Assembly (NCBI GenBank): GCA_023376005.1 | Contig: CM042147.1 | Coordinates: forward strand, 118,788,912-118,852,911 | DNA from: Doryteuthis pealeii | Lineage: Eukaryota; Mollusca; Cephalopoda; Myopsida; Loliginidae | Length of the DNA: 64,000 nt | Direction of reading: 5' to 3' | Part shown: piece after piece, positions 1 through 10,859 of the stretch | How the letters are laid out: every line of letters begins with the position of its first letter | How positions within the stretch are numbered: the stretch's first letter is position 1 | Notes under the pieces: model-generated | Told to the model about the DNA's origin: nothing | Databases searched by the model: none | The model's input: only the letters and a program-made list of their open reading frames with translations | Position numbers and translations under genes: made by a program

Positions 1-379
1 ATAATGAGTGGTAAATATAGATAATAACCAAAAATTTGGTTGATGATGTTAATTTGTTATAATGTAATAAAAGATAAAAACATTTTAAACAATGAAAAAT
101 TCAACTTGCAATTCAGTCAGGGTTGGGTTTTTAATTAAACATAATTACAATGGTACTTTGACTTATGAGTTTAACTTGTTCTGCTTGTAACTCAATTTAT
201 TTGTATATTAAATCAATTTACCCCATTAAAATAAACAGAAATGCCATTAATCCGTTCCAGCTCTCCCACCAAACACCCTAATTTTTTTTTGGGGGGGGGG
301 GGGTATGTTTAAATAGAATGTAATGAATTTGTGGTGTAATATGATTTAATGTTTATCTTTTTATAAATAGTATTTGTCT

Positions 380-545
380 TTGGTGTAATAAATTTGGAAA
401 CTTAAATGTTTTTGGATTATTCGGACTATTGTCCTCATCTTTATTGTTATCTGCACAATGTTTCAGCCGATGTGCCCTTTGGCCTTCTTCAGGTATTTCT
501 TGTCAGACTTTGGAACCTTTTCAAACTCAGGAACCTTCTTGAGTT
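380..545 (-). mobile_element. Family D 3' fragment
   Basis: The minus strand carries CTGAAGA (492-486), GGCC...GGCT, GAAACATTGTG and GAGGACAATAGTCC. Helix II pairing is kept although one base differs from the other copies (G-C to G-T). Confidence 0.6.
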
Positions 546-631
546 TAACTGGTTCTGCTTGTAACTCAATTTCTTTGTATATTAAATCAATTTACCCCAT
601 TGAAATAAACAGAAATGCCATTAATCCGTTC

Positions 632-1126
632 TGTTACATAATTATTAGATACCTAATGATTATGGCAATAGTGTAGAAATCATAATGGCGATTAGTGCAG
701 CTAATGGCCTTGAGAGTGAGTGACAGCGCTTGACCTCACTCTCACCTTCTGGGGATAAATCGTGAGAACCGGAAGGATAGAAAACCCTGTTCCGGTTTAA
801 GGATATAGTAAGTTTAAGGCAGTTAGGAGTTAGAAGCCGAGCTAGCAAGATGTAAGGATCTGCGCAGACGTCTGGTTTGGGGATTTATAAATAAAGTAAC
901 ATCAACGTAAATCGAAGTCTTGTGTTTATTACCTAAAAACTAACAATAACACAGGGCTTCTGATAAGGAGTGATCCCCAACAGAAACCAGACCCAAAGTC
1001 CTCAATGGAAGACCAGACCTTAGAAGATATACCAGACCAAGATAGATGATAGACGATCAGAATAGCAAAGCCGGCCAGAAGAATAGATGACCAAGATATA
1101 GAAGAAGTAAAGAAAGGTATATAACA
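632..1126 (+). mobile_element. Solo LTR, copy 1
   Basis: It starts TGTTACATAATTATTAG and ends TATATAACA (TG...CA), 495 bp. It is homologous along its length to 25047-25525 and 47187-48269. It includes an AAATCGAAGTCTTGTG stretch near 910, plausibly the R/U5 region. No matching target duplication was found at this copy, and it carries no coding interior. Confidence 0.7.
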
Positions 1127-1215
1127 TTATATGATTTCCAGCTCTCCCACCAAACACCCTAATTTTTTTGGGGGTGATGTTTAAATAGAATGTAATGAAT
1201 TGTGGTGTAATATAA

Positions 1216-1462
1216 AAAAATAATGAAATTTATTGTGTACAGTGCTCAGGTGCACCACAACTCATCAAAGTCTCATGTCAAGTACACAGAATAATGTAGT
1301 GTCAGGAACATGAACAGTTTACAGTAGTAATATGCATGATGTGTGCGCGTGTGTACATATGTATGTGGAGAGTGGCATCAGGTATAGTGTCGGCGGACCA
1401 CAGGAAGCATGGAGGCTTTGAAAGACTCAGTGCTTCGGCAGCCTACAACAGACGCGGTTTAT
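1216..1462 (-). pseudogene. LINE 3' end, inserted in a local duplication
   Basis: The minus strand carries the same 3' UTR (starting on plus with AATAATGAAATTTATTGTG) and the last codons (CRSTESFKASM). It is 5' truncated to about 245 bp. It interrupts sequence that is continuous in the neighbouring copy at 330-370. Confidence 0.75.
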
Positions 1463-1474
1463 CATTTTATAAAT

Positions 1475-1660
1475 AGTATTTGTCTTTGGTGTAATAAATA
1501 TGGAAACTTAAATGTTTTTGGATTATTCGGACTATTGTCCTCATCTTTATCGTTATCTGCACAATGTTTCAGCCGATGTGCCCTTTGGCCTTCTTCGGGT
1601 ATTTCTTGTCAGACTTTGGAACCTTTTGAAAATCGGGAACCTTCTTGTCATAAGCGGGAG
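1475..1660 (-). mobile_element. Family D 3' fragment, duplicated
   Basis: Nearly the same sequence as 380-545, as part of a local duplication. Confidence 0.6.
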
Positions 1661-2945
1661 CCTTAAATGTTTTAAGTGAGCTTGTTAACATAAGCATATC
1701 TGAAGCTCGCTCATACCTCATGTTTTAGCTCTCAACACAAAGTAAAAAAAAATAAATAAATAAAAATGACTTAATGAGAGCTTGTAACTTAGAAAACTCC
1801 TAAGTTAGGACACTCATACACCAAAGTACCACTGTACAAAGAAAACAAAATTGTTTAGAAGAAATTGAAGTGAATTCATATAAAGAATGAGTTTTGTCAA
1901 TAAACAAACTAAAAATGGCCGCTGTTATGATCAACACTTATGATTTGCCATACAAACCAATTAATGAAAAATGAAAACAAAAAAAAAAAAAAATTTGATT
2001 AGAGAAAATAAAAAGTTAGAAACAAACAAATTTTAAAAGATAATAAAAATAAATAACAAAGACCCAAAATACAAAACAGAAAATTAAGTTTAGATTTACT
2101 GATCACCCACTTCACTTCTAAATACCCACCTAGATTTATAAACTAGCCATGGTCACGTGATTGACTCTTGTAACCAATCACTAGCAATACTACTGGCCTG
2201 ATAGAATACTTAAACCCTCCACATTGGTCATAATTAAAACTGCACTGTGAGGATGGACAGACATAGGATTACCGGATCTTTACCAATACTCTCGAAGGAC
2301 TTATATGATTACCAGTAACTGAGAATACTTTAGTAACCAAAAGGATTCATTATCGACAGGCTCTTTATCAAGGATCCAATTCCACCAGATAAGCGCTTCT
2401 GCTATAAGACCAAAGAATGGCCCTTAAAAATGTAACAATCACCCCACCTCCCTTACACGTCTTTAGAAAACATTTGTTAATAACTTATAAGTAGAATTTG
2501 AAAAGAAACCTTTTAATATCATTTTTTTTTTAAACTGATAATGAATTGGACAGAATATTATGAATAAGGATGAAACACCTGACTATAAACAACAAAACCT
2601 TTATCAAAAATATATTAAATCTTTTTATTTTATCCTATGAATTCAAATTCTGAATCCATAATTGAATCAAAGGATTGATTCTTCCCCCTCCCCACAAAAA
2701 ATAGCTATTTTGAATAATTTTTTATGGTTTCCATATCAAGTTGAAAATAAGTACAAAATAGAATATTGGTGGGTGTTTAATGACATATCAACCCCTTGTG
2801 GGTTATCTAAAGCCAAATCTTTTTTTTAAACATATGATTTGTTTAACTCCATGCATAAACAGAAATAATTTTCATTAATATCATGAATAAATTGGTAGAG
2901 AAAATTTTTATGTTATATTTTTTCATTAACTTCATGTGTATTAAT
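1661..2945. other. No gene seen
   Basis: AT-rich sequence with poly-A at about 1979-1993. A family-F/E tail fragment (GACATATCAACCCCTTGTGG) lies at about 2780-2820. Confidence 0.6.
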
Positions 2946-2948
2946 AAT

Positions 2949-3194
2949 GTAAGTAAAGTAAAGTCAACAGGGCAGCCTAAAGTCGGTATCAGCCAGTCAG
3001 CGAGGGAGTCTATCCCCTTTTCAATAGCGCTAGACCAAGGAGATTGTTTTTAGCATCTGAGGTGGAGCGCCACACCTACCATCAGCCCCTTACTTTACCG
3101 CACAGATCCCTGTGCTACTCATACGCTGAGTTGGCGGGGACCGGTATCGAACTAGGAACCTTGTGGTTTCTAGCCGAGCGCTCTACCGAATAAC
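2949..3194 (-). mobile_element. tRNA-derived SINE, family C
   Basis: The minus-strand head has the B-box-like GGTTCCTAGTTCGATACC and the A-box region near GGTAGAGCG, here cut at the 5' end. The body includes ATGAGTAGCACAGGGATCTG, and the 3' end reads GACTTTACTTTACTTAC. The family recurs about nine times in the window, in both orientations. Confidence 0.75.
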
Positions 3195-4369
3195 AAAAAG
3201 TGTCCTGTTTACTTTATTAATATATAATTTAAAAAAAAAAAATACCATGGGGAGTTTCAAATTTCAATAGTAGATTTTTAATATAAAAATAAAGAATCTA
3301 AATACACTAATAGTAGATATAGCAATGTGTTATGTAAGTGATTTGGTACATTATTCTAATGACCTTAATGAAATAATTTTATTGGCCCCTGTCAGTGTTG
3401 ACTGAGAAAAATAGTTACATGAAATGTTAGAATAAATTTTCCACTTTAATTCTAATGTATAATTATAGGATTATTTTCTATGCTATCAAAAAGGCCAATA
3501 ATGAAAAATTCATTTTCACAAATTAACATTTAAGGTCATAAAATAAAATAATACAAATATTACTATTTCATAACAACCAAATATTTTTCTATTATTGTCA
3601 AATTGCTAGAAATTTGAAACTCCAATAATATCACATTTGAATATCTGGTTTTAATAAATGGCATTTTTCTCTGACATCTTTATAAAAAAAAAAACTTCTA
3701 TGCAATTTTTTTGTTTGTTTTACATTATAGAAAACAATAACAAAGAGATATAGGGAACTAAATCATTTTAAAAATTTATTCTATTTACAAATATCAAATT
3801 ATCAATGTGGCTATTTTTCAGAAGTTATATCAGGAGAATGTCTTGTATTTTGGGTTCAGTCAGTCATTAACACACACACAAACACACAAAAAAAAGTTTG
3901 AACAACAATTTTTTTGCAGTCAACTGCTGTGTATACTTACTGCTATTCCTTTCGTACAGCATTTAGACCCCTAATATCATATAAAGTTATAAGTGAAAGT
4001 TCTTTTGTGACAAATATTTTTGAAAGTGAATTAAATTCTCCAAAACAGTAAAACTCGTCCAATTTTCTAAGATGAGGAATTATTATGATATACTTGGACT
4101 TTAGTCCTCATCTAAGTTAAATTTTGTGATATAGGTATTTTAGTAACCTTTTTATAAATATGAAATAAAACCTTTTAAAACATTGGAATATAAACATTGG
4201 TGCATGGGTGAGTGAAAAAATTGTCTTATTCTACTGCTATTTCTGTAGGTATCAGAGTATATCCAGTAACTACCCTTTTTAGAACAGTGGGGAGGTACTG
4301 CTTAGGAGATGGATCTACAGAAAACTCTTTTGAAAATGTAAAGTAAATAATAATAAAATGAATAATAAA
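3195..4369. other. No gene seen
   Basis: AT-rich. A CACACA-type tract occurs near 3870. No ORF or recognised repeat. Confidence 0.6.
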
Positions 4370-4627
4370 AAAAAGTAAGTAAAGTCATCGTGGCGGCCTA
4401 AAGTCGGTATCAGCCAGACAGTGAGGGAGTCTATCCCCTTTTCACTAGTACTAGACTAAGGAGATTGTTTGGGCGTCTGAGGTGGAACGTCACTCTTACC
4501 ATCAGCTCCTCACTTTACTGCACATATCCCCGTGCTACTCATACGCTGAGTTGGTGAGGGCCGGGTTTGAACTAGGAACCTCAAGGTTCCCAGCCGGACA
4601 CTCTACCGACTGAGTTAAACCGGCCCA
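4370..4627 (-). mobile_element. tRNA-derived SINE, family C
   Basis: This copy has the complete head: GGCCGGTTTAACTCAGTCGG (A box) and AGTTCAAACCCGGCCCTC (B box), resembling tRNA-Lys type heads. The body and the ACTTTACTTACTT tail match the other copies. Confidence 0.8.
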
Positions 4628-4884
4628 TTTAAGAATTGAATATTTTGTTGGCAGATTAAATCTGTTTAGAACAAACTTGTTTTTTTAATGAATATCACTT
4701 TCTTCAAGTTCCGCTTAAGATAATATTTACTTGATGGTGTTTTTTTTTAAATACTTAACTTAAATCAAGAAAGTTTAAATTCTATTTGAATCAGTTGGGT
4801 AATTTTTTTTTCTAAAAGAAAAAAAAAAAAAAAAAAAAAAAGAAAAAGAAGATATGAAACAAATGATTTTCTATACATTAGTGA

Positions 4885-4985
4885 ACATATATGGACACCG
4901 GATGCTGTGCTGAGGACTTGCCAGGAGCGATGACCGATAAGGACGAGTAGCGAGAGAGGAAAGTCATGGGACGACTTGATATCTT
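4885..4985 (+). pseudogene. LINE C-terminal fragment
   Basis: GATGCTGTGCTGAGGACTTG encodes [15 protein letters not shown] residues, as at 34.8 kb. It is very short and flanked by poly-A and (TA)n. Confidence 0.45.
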
Positions 4986-5003
4986 TATAAACAGATGAAG
5001 GAA

Positions 5004-5039
<36 letters not shown>

Positions 5040-5683
5040 AGCTTAAGATATCAGAAACTTCTTTGAAAATGTAAATATGATGAAATATTTCCTGATAATC
5101 AGAATTGAATATTCTGTCAGCAGATTAAATTTGTTTAAAACAAACTTTTTTTTTTTTTAATAAATATTGTTTTCTTCAAGTTCTGTTTTATATAATATTT
5201 ACTTAATGCTGTATTTTTTTTTTTTTTTAAAAATATTTAACTTAACACATTGAACACTGGTGGTACTTTCATCCCCGCCCCTCAATTGAATAATCAGTTT
5301 ACCAGTGCAGATATCACACTCAAAGGGCAGAGAGTAAATTTAGGCCCAGGAGCTCAAGGCTCAAAAGGGTTAAATTTAGTATATTGTAGGCATATATTTT
5401 GGAGGACGATACAGCTATAAAAAAACATACAGAAGCAAACCAAAAATTGTCAGTTTTATTATTTTTAATTGGATACATATTTAAAATAAAAAATTCCACT
5501 AGAGTCAAAAAAATAAATCCCTATTTTCTATAAGTAGAAGAAAGCTTAAAAATCCTCCTTTAATCGCTGAGTTACTGTTATTCAAGAGAAGAAATGACAA
5601 AGATACAAAGAAATAGAAAAAATAATGATTTGCTATATATTAGTAAACATCTAAGTCTTTATAAATAGATGAAGGAAATGATG

Positions 5684-5722
<39 letters not shown>

Positions 5723-5830
5723 AAAGTGTTGTTCTGGTTCCAACGGGAGAAAATTCAATATTTTATAAAAAAGAAGGTCCGCAAAATGGATTATGTTTTT
5801 AGAAAAATTTTTTTATTATTTTTATCTAAA

Positions 5831-5872
5831 TATGCGACACGTGTTTCAGATCTTCTGGTATCTTCTTCAGGC
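5831..5872 (-). ncRNA. Hammerhead-like motif, left arm
   Basis: This is the minus-strand mirror of 5899-5940: CTGAAGA at 5870-5864, GAAA at 5847-5844 and triplet GTC at 5838-5836. It has the same weak helix I. Confidence 0.6.
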
Positions 5873-5898
5873 TTTGATCAAAAATATTATTGATCAAA

Positions 5899-5940
5899 GC
5901 CTGAAGAAGATACCAGAAGATCTGAAACACGTGTCGCATA
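5899..5940 (+). ncRNA. Hammerhead-like motif, right arm
   Basis: The core is CTGAAGA (5901-5907). Helix II is AGAT/ATCT around an 8-base loop (5908-5923), then GAAA (5924-5927), helix III C-ACGT-style loop, and cleavage triplet GTC (5933-5935). Helix I is weak: only GC/GC is contiguous. The core and the GAAACACGTGTC block match the complete ribozyme at 9733. Confidence 0.6.
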
Positions 5941-6089
5941 TGTAAGATAAAAATAATAAAATTTTTTTCTAAAAACATAATCCATTTTGCGGACCTTCTT
6001 TTTTATATATATATATACCAGAGACACTTGAAAAGTAATGATTCCTATTGAATTCTATGGAAACTATAACAAATGCAGAAAGTACAATA

Positions 6090-6190
6090 ACACTAGTATT
6101 ATCTGCGTTATTCGGACTATTGTCCCCATCTTTATTGTTATTTGTACAACGTTTCGGCCAATATGCAATCTGGGCTTCTTCAGGATGAAG
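6090..6190 (-). mobile_element. Family D 3' fragment
   Basis: The minus strand carries CTGAAGAAGCCC...TTGGCCGAAACGTTGTAC, again with a compatible GCC/GGC helix II. It lies 80 bp beyond the 5.8-kb fold-back. Confidence 0.6.
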
Positions 6191-6486
6191 TTAGAATAAT
6201 AGATAGAGAAGAACATTGGAAGAGAAGATGCCTCAAAGAATCAGCATATATGATAGGCTGTACTGGGCTGTTAAGTATACTTAGCATAGAAATGAATACA
6301 ATATGGGAAACCATAATTAAGAAGGCTAGATCAGATTGAGAAAGGAGAGAGAGAAAAAAAAACAAAAAAAAAAACACAATATGAGTCTAGGTAAAAAATC
6401 ATACATAAAAATGAATAGGTATATATTCTAGCCAAAACAAGACATTAGGTTTATAAGTTCCCAAAATTCACACTCAATTGTCCAAT

Positions 6487-6800
6487 TGAACACATGGCCT
6501 AGTGGATAAGGTAGTTAGGTTAAGACAGTTCTAAGTGACAGTTATCTCTGGATTCTGGGTTCAATCCTGAGTAGAGGCAGTAACATAAAAAAATAATTAA
6601 CACAACTCGAGAACAGGATACCCCTGTGGACTAAATAAAGGGTTAGGTTCAAAGTTCCGTGATGGCTCCCGATTTCGAAAAGAAGGTTCCCGAGTCCGAA
6701 AAGAAAAACTTGAAGAAGGCCGGAGGGCATATCGGCCGAAACGTACAAATAACAATGAAGATGGGGACAATAGTCTGAATAACGCAGATAATACTAATCA
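6487..6800 (+). mobile_element. tRNA-derived SINE, family D, with ribozyme-like core
   Basis: The head CATGGCCTAGTGGATAAGG (A box) and GGGTTCAATCCTGAG (B box) is tRNA-like. The body includes GAACAGGATACCCC and two or three AGTTCC/GAAAAGAAGG repeats. The 3' part holds a hammerhead-like TGAAGA-GGCCG/CGGCC-GAAAC core, then GGACAATAGTCT. In this copy the core begins TTGAAGA. Confidence 0.72.
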
Positions 6801-6949
6801 TCAAGCCTCATCTCAAACATTCAGAGAAATACAATAACACTGTTGAATAGAACAAGTTTTCAGCTACAAAAGACTTATATATTTTCCATAGTGACCATTC
6901 TTGCCAGTGATGAACAAGAGCTTGCCTGCCATGCTTATTAGAAGGTCGC

Positions 6950-7575
6950 TCTAAAAGTAATGCCTCCTATCTCATTATGTTATCCCACAATGTGAGGGCG
7001 TCACATTGTGGTGTAATGGTTAGCAAGCTAGTCTCTCACAAAGCTATTACTATTGAATAATGAGTTTGATCCACACTGGATGTCCCATACTTGTGCCCTT
7101 GTGTCACATCCTACCCGTTGTGAACATGTTGGGTAAATACCCACAATTTGAGAGGGAAATTTTGGCAGTATGACAGAGTTTAAACCTTCCCAACAATAAC
7201 TCAGAAAATTTTTTTTTGTCTATCTAAAAGACATGCCTACTATTTTATCATGTTTTCCCACAATGTGAGAGGTGAATGTTGGTGGTATGGCAGTAGAGTT
7301 TAAACCTTCCCACCAATAACCCAGAATTCTTTTTTTTTTTTTCGACTTAAACGACATGCCTCCTATTTTATCATGTCGTCCTATAATATGAGAGGTAAAT
7401 GTTGGTGGCATGGCAGTAGAGTTTAGACCTTCCCAGCAATAACCCAGAATGTTTTTCATCTATCTAAAAGACATGCCTCTTATTTTATCAAGTTGTCCCA
7501 CAATGTGAGAGGAGGATGTTGGTGGTAAGGTAGTAGAATTCAAAGCACCAATAATCCAGAATCTTCTTTTTTGTC
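6950..7575 (-). repeat. Tandem repeat, ~117-bp unit
   Basis: About four units between 7146 and 7575, each with AGACATGCCTCCTATTTTAT, CCCACAATGTGAGAGG and TTTAAACCTTCCCACCAATA. A partial unit precedes family A SINE at 6950-7000. The 79- and 80-codon minus-strand ORFs are repeat translations. Confidence 0.8.
7000..7145 (+). mobile_element. tRNA-derived SINE, family A
   Basis: A box TGTGGTGTAATGGTTAGC, B box GAGTTTGATCCACACTGG, and a 3' part CTTGTGTCACATCCTACCCG...GGGTAAATACCC. The 3' part resembles that of family B. A tandem repeat follows directly. Confidence 0.72.
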
Positions 7576-7792
7576 TATTTAAAGATTGTAGCCAAGTTGT
7601 CTGACAAATTGACATCTGACAAAAGTATAGGCACATCATTGAATTCATCCATGGGTAAAAAATTGCATCCACTGACACTTTATGAACATTTATGGAAAGC
7701 AAACAGTGAATGTGATCACAATTAGGTGCTGGGCAATGTATCCCAACAATGTGAGTAACAAGCTATGTTCAACACAGCTGTCAACCAATGCA

Positions 7793-8087
7793 AGTATATA
7801 TATTTACCAACTCCTCTGCACGAGCAGGATGTAACACAAGGTCAATTTCTTAAGCGGAGTTTAACAGGTTTGAATTCAGAGTTTTCCTTCTCCTAGACCA
7901 GTTGCCTAACCAAGGTTAAAGAGCCCAGTCTGCCCTACTATTTACACATAGCTGGAGGGAGAGTAAGATTCATACCTTTCCCAAGGGTATTAGCACAAAG
8001 TGAAATGCAATTACCATATCCAGGATTTGAACTTGGGGCGACGAGTCCATTTCTCATGAACTTTAACCATTACACCACGCGCTTCCA
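7793..8087 (-). mobile_element. tRNA-derived SINE, family B
   Basis: The minus-strand head has A box GTGGTGTAATGGTTAAAG and a B box around GTTCAAATCCTGG. The body has CTTTCCCTCCAGCTATG-like blocks, and the 3' end is CCTTGTGTTACATCCTGCTC...GGTAAATATATA. Family B recurs about nine times. Confidence 0.8.
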
Positions 8088-8527
8088 ATGCAAGTATATG
8101 TTCACATGGAGGTGGGTGGCATAGGAGTTATTATTGTAGAAAATGAATATTGCAAGGAGAGTTTAAATTCTGGATGAAGCTGTCTGCACTTTCCTTTATG
8201 CTAATGCCCTTTGGAAAAGCATTTATCTATTCTTTCTCCAACTATGGGGTAAATAGTAAGGCAGACTGGGCTCTCTAGAATTGGTAAGACAATTGATCTA
8301 AAAGGAGGAAAACACGGAATTCAAATCAGTTGTAAACAGATTTAACAGACTGGCAGTAGATAAAAATTGCTCAAGAAAACAAAGGGGATTGTGGATATCA
8401 TCTCCCCATGATGCATTCAAGCAGTAAAAACAGAAGAAACAAACATGTTCATAGAGTTTTAAATGAGTAACTTATATAATCACAGTTTGATTCAAATAAC
8501 TTGACCATTCTAAAGATGGATGTGTCT

Positions 8528-8814
8528 CTATATATTTACCAACCCCTCCACACAAGCAGGATGTGACACAAGGTCAATTTCTTAAGCGGAGTTTAACAGG
8601 TTTGAATTCAGAGTTTTCCTTCTCCTAGATGGCTTGCCTAACCAAGGTTAAAGAGCTCAGTCTGCCCTACTATTTATCCATAGCTGGAGGGAGAGTAAGA
8701 TTCATACCTTTCCCAAGGGTATTAGCGCAAAGTGAAATACAATTACCACGTCCAGGATTTGAACTTGGTGCGACAAGCCCATTTCCTATGAAGTTAACCA
8801 TTACACCATGCGCG
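8528..8814 (-). mobile_element. tRNA-derived SINE, family B
   Basis: Full copy, highly similar to 7793-8087, 440 bp away in the same orientation. Confidence 0.8.
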
Positions 8815-8913
8815 ATGAAGGTGTCTATAGAGCTACATATCATACTCTAAGATTTTAGAAAAGGCAGAAGCAATCAGAAATGTTCATTGTGTTTATGTAT
8901 AGATTCTTTAAGC

Positions 8914-9274
8914 CAGCGGTCCCCAACCACCGGGTCGCGACTCGGTACCGGGCCGCACACAACGTTTGAATTTTTCTTTTTTTTTCTTTTTTATTGATTA
9001 TCAGTCTAAATGTTAATTTAGAAAGGATTTTCGTTCTAAAAATAAATATTTTCGTTTACAGAGATGATGTTGATTATTAATTTATGAACAAAAGGTTTTT
9101 TTATTGTCTGTTGATGTTTGCATTTGATATAAGACCACAGCGGATGATTTATTATTAGATTACGTCATTAACGATTATCGAGCAAATGTAGGCCGGAGCA
9201 TATGAAGGCCGATCCGTGAAAATATTGTCTTAGATGAAATTGGTCTGTGGCGCAAAAAAAGTTGGGGGCCGCTG
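8914..9274 (+). mobile_element. hAT-like MITE
   Basis: It begins CAGCGGTCCCCAACCACCGG and ends AGTTGGGGGCCGCTG, the inverted-repeat signature of hAT elements found in many animals. It is 361 bp with no transposase. Eight bases on each side nearly match (CTTTAAGC at 8906-8913, GTTTAAGC at 9275-9282), the target-site size expected for hAT. Confidence 0.85.
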
Positions 9275-9654
9275 GTTTAAGCTACAGAAATAGCCAAAGA
9301 TGGTTTGAAAATTTTAATGTCAATCATCTGCTTTTAAGGAAAAGTTTCCCAAATTTTATGGCATGTAGGCCATTTTACAAACTTGAGCTTTTTGTGTTTA
9401 TTACTTATTTGCAAGCAATATTAAATGAACTTAGAAAGCAATTTAATCTATCCCATAATAATTGTTACATTTAATATATGACAATGATATACAAATGTAA
9501 TAATTCTTATGGGACAAAAGTGGTAATAGAAAACAATTTAAAAAAGTCTCTAAACTCTTCTATATAAGGAATCGAGCACACTGTGACGGCATTTACACAC
9601 AAAGCGATGTGTGTATTAAAACAGTTAAAATCCCCTTCCCATTCTATAAGTGAA

Positions 9655-9716
9655 GACAGCCTAATGGTTAAGGTGCTGGACTGACACCCAACCGATCGGA
9701 TTTCAATTCCGGCTGT
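9655..9716 (+). ncRNA. tRNA-like Pol III head of tRNA-ribozyme element, copy 1
   Basis: This block of about 62 nt has an A-box-like TAATGGTTAAGG, a B-box-like GGATTTCAATTCC and complementary ends (ACAGCC with GGCTGT), so it looks like a short tRNA. A complete hammerhead begins 16 bases downstream. It is read as the promoter of a SINE-like element, not a functional tRNA gene. Confidence 0.6.
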
Positions 9717-9732
9717 AGGTAGCTTACAAAAT

Positions 9733-9783
9733 GTCTAGCCACACTGAAGAGACTTGATAAGTCGAAACACGTGTCTGTGGATG

Positions 9784-9785
<2 letters not shown>
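9733..9785 (+). ncRNA. Hammerhead ribozyme, complete
   Basis: Helix I is CCACA (9739-9743) with TGTGG (9776-9780), extended past a bulge by GTC/GAC. The core is CTGAAGA (9744-9750). Helix II is GACTT/AAGTC closed by GAT (9751-9763), then GAAA (9764-9767). Helix III is the two-pair A-C/G-T with loop ACGT, and the cleavage triplet is GTC (9773-9775). Every invariant hammerhead base is present. Short helix III is known from animal retrozymes, newt satellite 2 and Penelope-like elements. A (TA)n tract follows at once. Cleavage activity is inferred. Confidence 0.88.
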
Positions 9786-9827
<42 letters not shown>

Positions 9828-9837
9828 ATATTATACA

Positions 9838-10056
9838 AACCTCTGCACAAGCAGGATGTGACACAAAGTCAATTTCTTAAGCGGAGTTTAACAGGTTTGA
9901 ATTCCCAGAGCCCAACCTGCTGGAGGGAGAGTGGTTGGATCCATACCTTTCCCAAGAGTATTAGCGCTATGTGAAATGAAGCAGCAGCGCCGTCCAGGAT
10001 TTGAACTTGTGTCACCGAGTCCATTTTCTGCGACTATCCATTACACCACACGCATC
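9838..10056 (-). mobile_element. Family B SINE, internally deleted
   Basis: It has the family B tail and head with a shortened middle. Its tail abuts the (TA)n tract that follows the hammerhead at 9733-9785. Confidence 0.75.
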
Positions 10057-10165
10057 CATTTTATGGCATGTAGGCCACTTTATAAACTTGGGCTTTTTTA
10101 GTTTAATACTTATTTGCTAGTAATATTAAATGAACTTAGAAAGCAATTCACTCTGTCCCATCACA

Positions 10166-10540
10166 CTGAATTGTCCAATTGGATATATAGCCTAGTGGAT
10201 AAAGGAGTTAGGTTTAAGTGACAGTTATCTCTAGACTGCAAGTTCAATACTGGTCAGGGGCAGCAGTAACATAGAATAATAATTAACACAGCTTAACACC
10301 TGTAGCCCAGCTATGGTTAGTGGAATGAGAACAGGATACCCCCATGGACTGAATAAAGGGTTGGGTTCAAAGTTCCGTGATGGCTCCTGATTACGACAAG
10401 AAGGTTATTGAGTTCAAGAAAGTATCAGAGTCTGACAAGAAATACCTGAAGAAGGCCGGAGGTTACATCGACCGAAACGTTGTACAGATAACAATGAAGA
10501 TGAGGACAATAGTCCGAATAATTCAAATAATACTAATTTG
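10166..10540 (+). mobile_element. SINE family D
   Basis: Full copy with CTGAAGA at 10446-10452, a helix II-like GGCCGG...CGACC, and GAAACGTTGTA. An insertion of about 30 bp in the middle adds a CAAGAAAGT repeat. Its 67-codon ORF is a shadow. Confidence 0.72.
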
Positions 10541-10635
10541 GAAAATTGGTTTTCTTTGGACATTTCCATTTCCTATATAAATACCTCTTTAATATCATAT
10601 CATCACAGTTCGATTTAAACATCTTGACTATCCTT

Positions 10636-10838
10636 GTTTGGTTTAGTTTCTTTGTTTAATGGCATATCAACTGTATTGGGTTATTCAATGCCAAAGCACA
10701 GAAGAGCAGTGGTCCTATTTACCCATAGCTGTTCATATCTTTCTCAAAGTGAACATAATAGTAAGACTGGATTTTGAACTCGATTATTAAGATGTCGCAG
10801 TGCAGCGTGTTAACCACTACGCAATGAGATCTCCTCCA
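10636..10838 (-). mobile_element. SINE family F, truncated
   Basis: It starts on plus with the shared tail segment ATGGCATATCAACTG...GGGTTATTCAATGCC and ends with a tRNA-like head (TAACCACTACGCAATG on plus). A poly-A run follows at 10841-10860. Confidence 0.6.
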
Positions 10839-10859
10839 CTAAAAAAAAAAAAAAAAAAA

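Larger units (their letters stand above)
171..1660. repeat. Local duplication (unit ~370 bp) with two nested insertions
   Basis: The block GTTTAACTTGTTCTGCTTGT...AATCCGTTCCAGCTCTCCC...TTGTCTTTGGTGTAATAAAT...GGAACC occurs uninterrupted at 171-540. It occurs again at 540-1660, where the solo LTR (632-1126) and the LINE 3' end (1216-1462) split it. A G-run of 13 bases lies at about 291-303. Confidence 0.75.
5763..6012. repeat. Fold-back element flanked by (TA)n
   Basis: The arms are nearly perfect reverse complements of about 120 bases each, centred near 5885 (TGATCAAAAATATTATTGATCA), with a (TA)n tract on each side (5682-5716 and 6005-6017). Each arm carries a hammerhead-like core in opposite orientation. 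Confidence 0.92.

Noticed and set aside
4765..5040. 91-codon ORF
   Set aside because: It is a translation of (TA)n and poly-A tracts around a LINE scrap.
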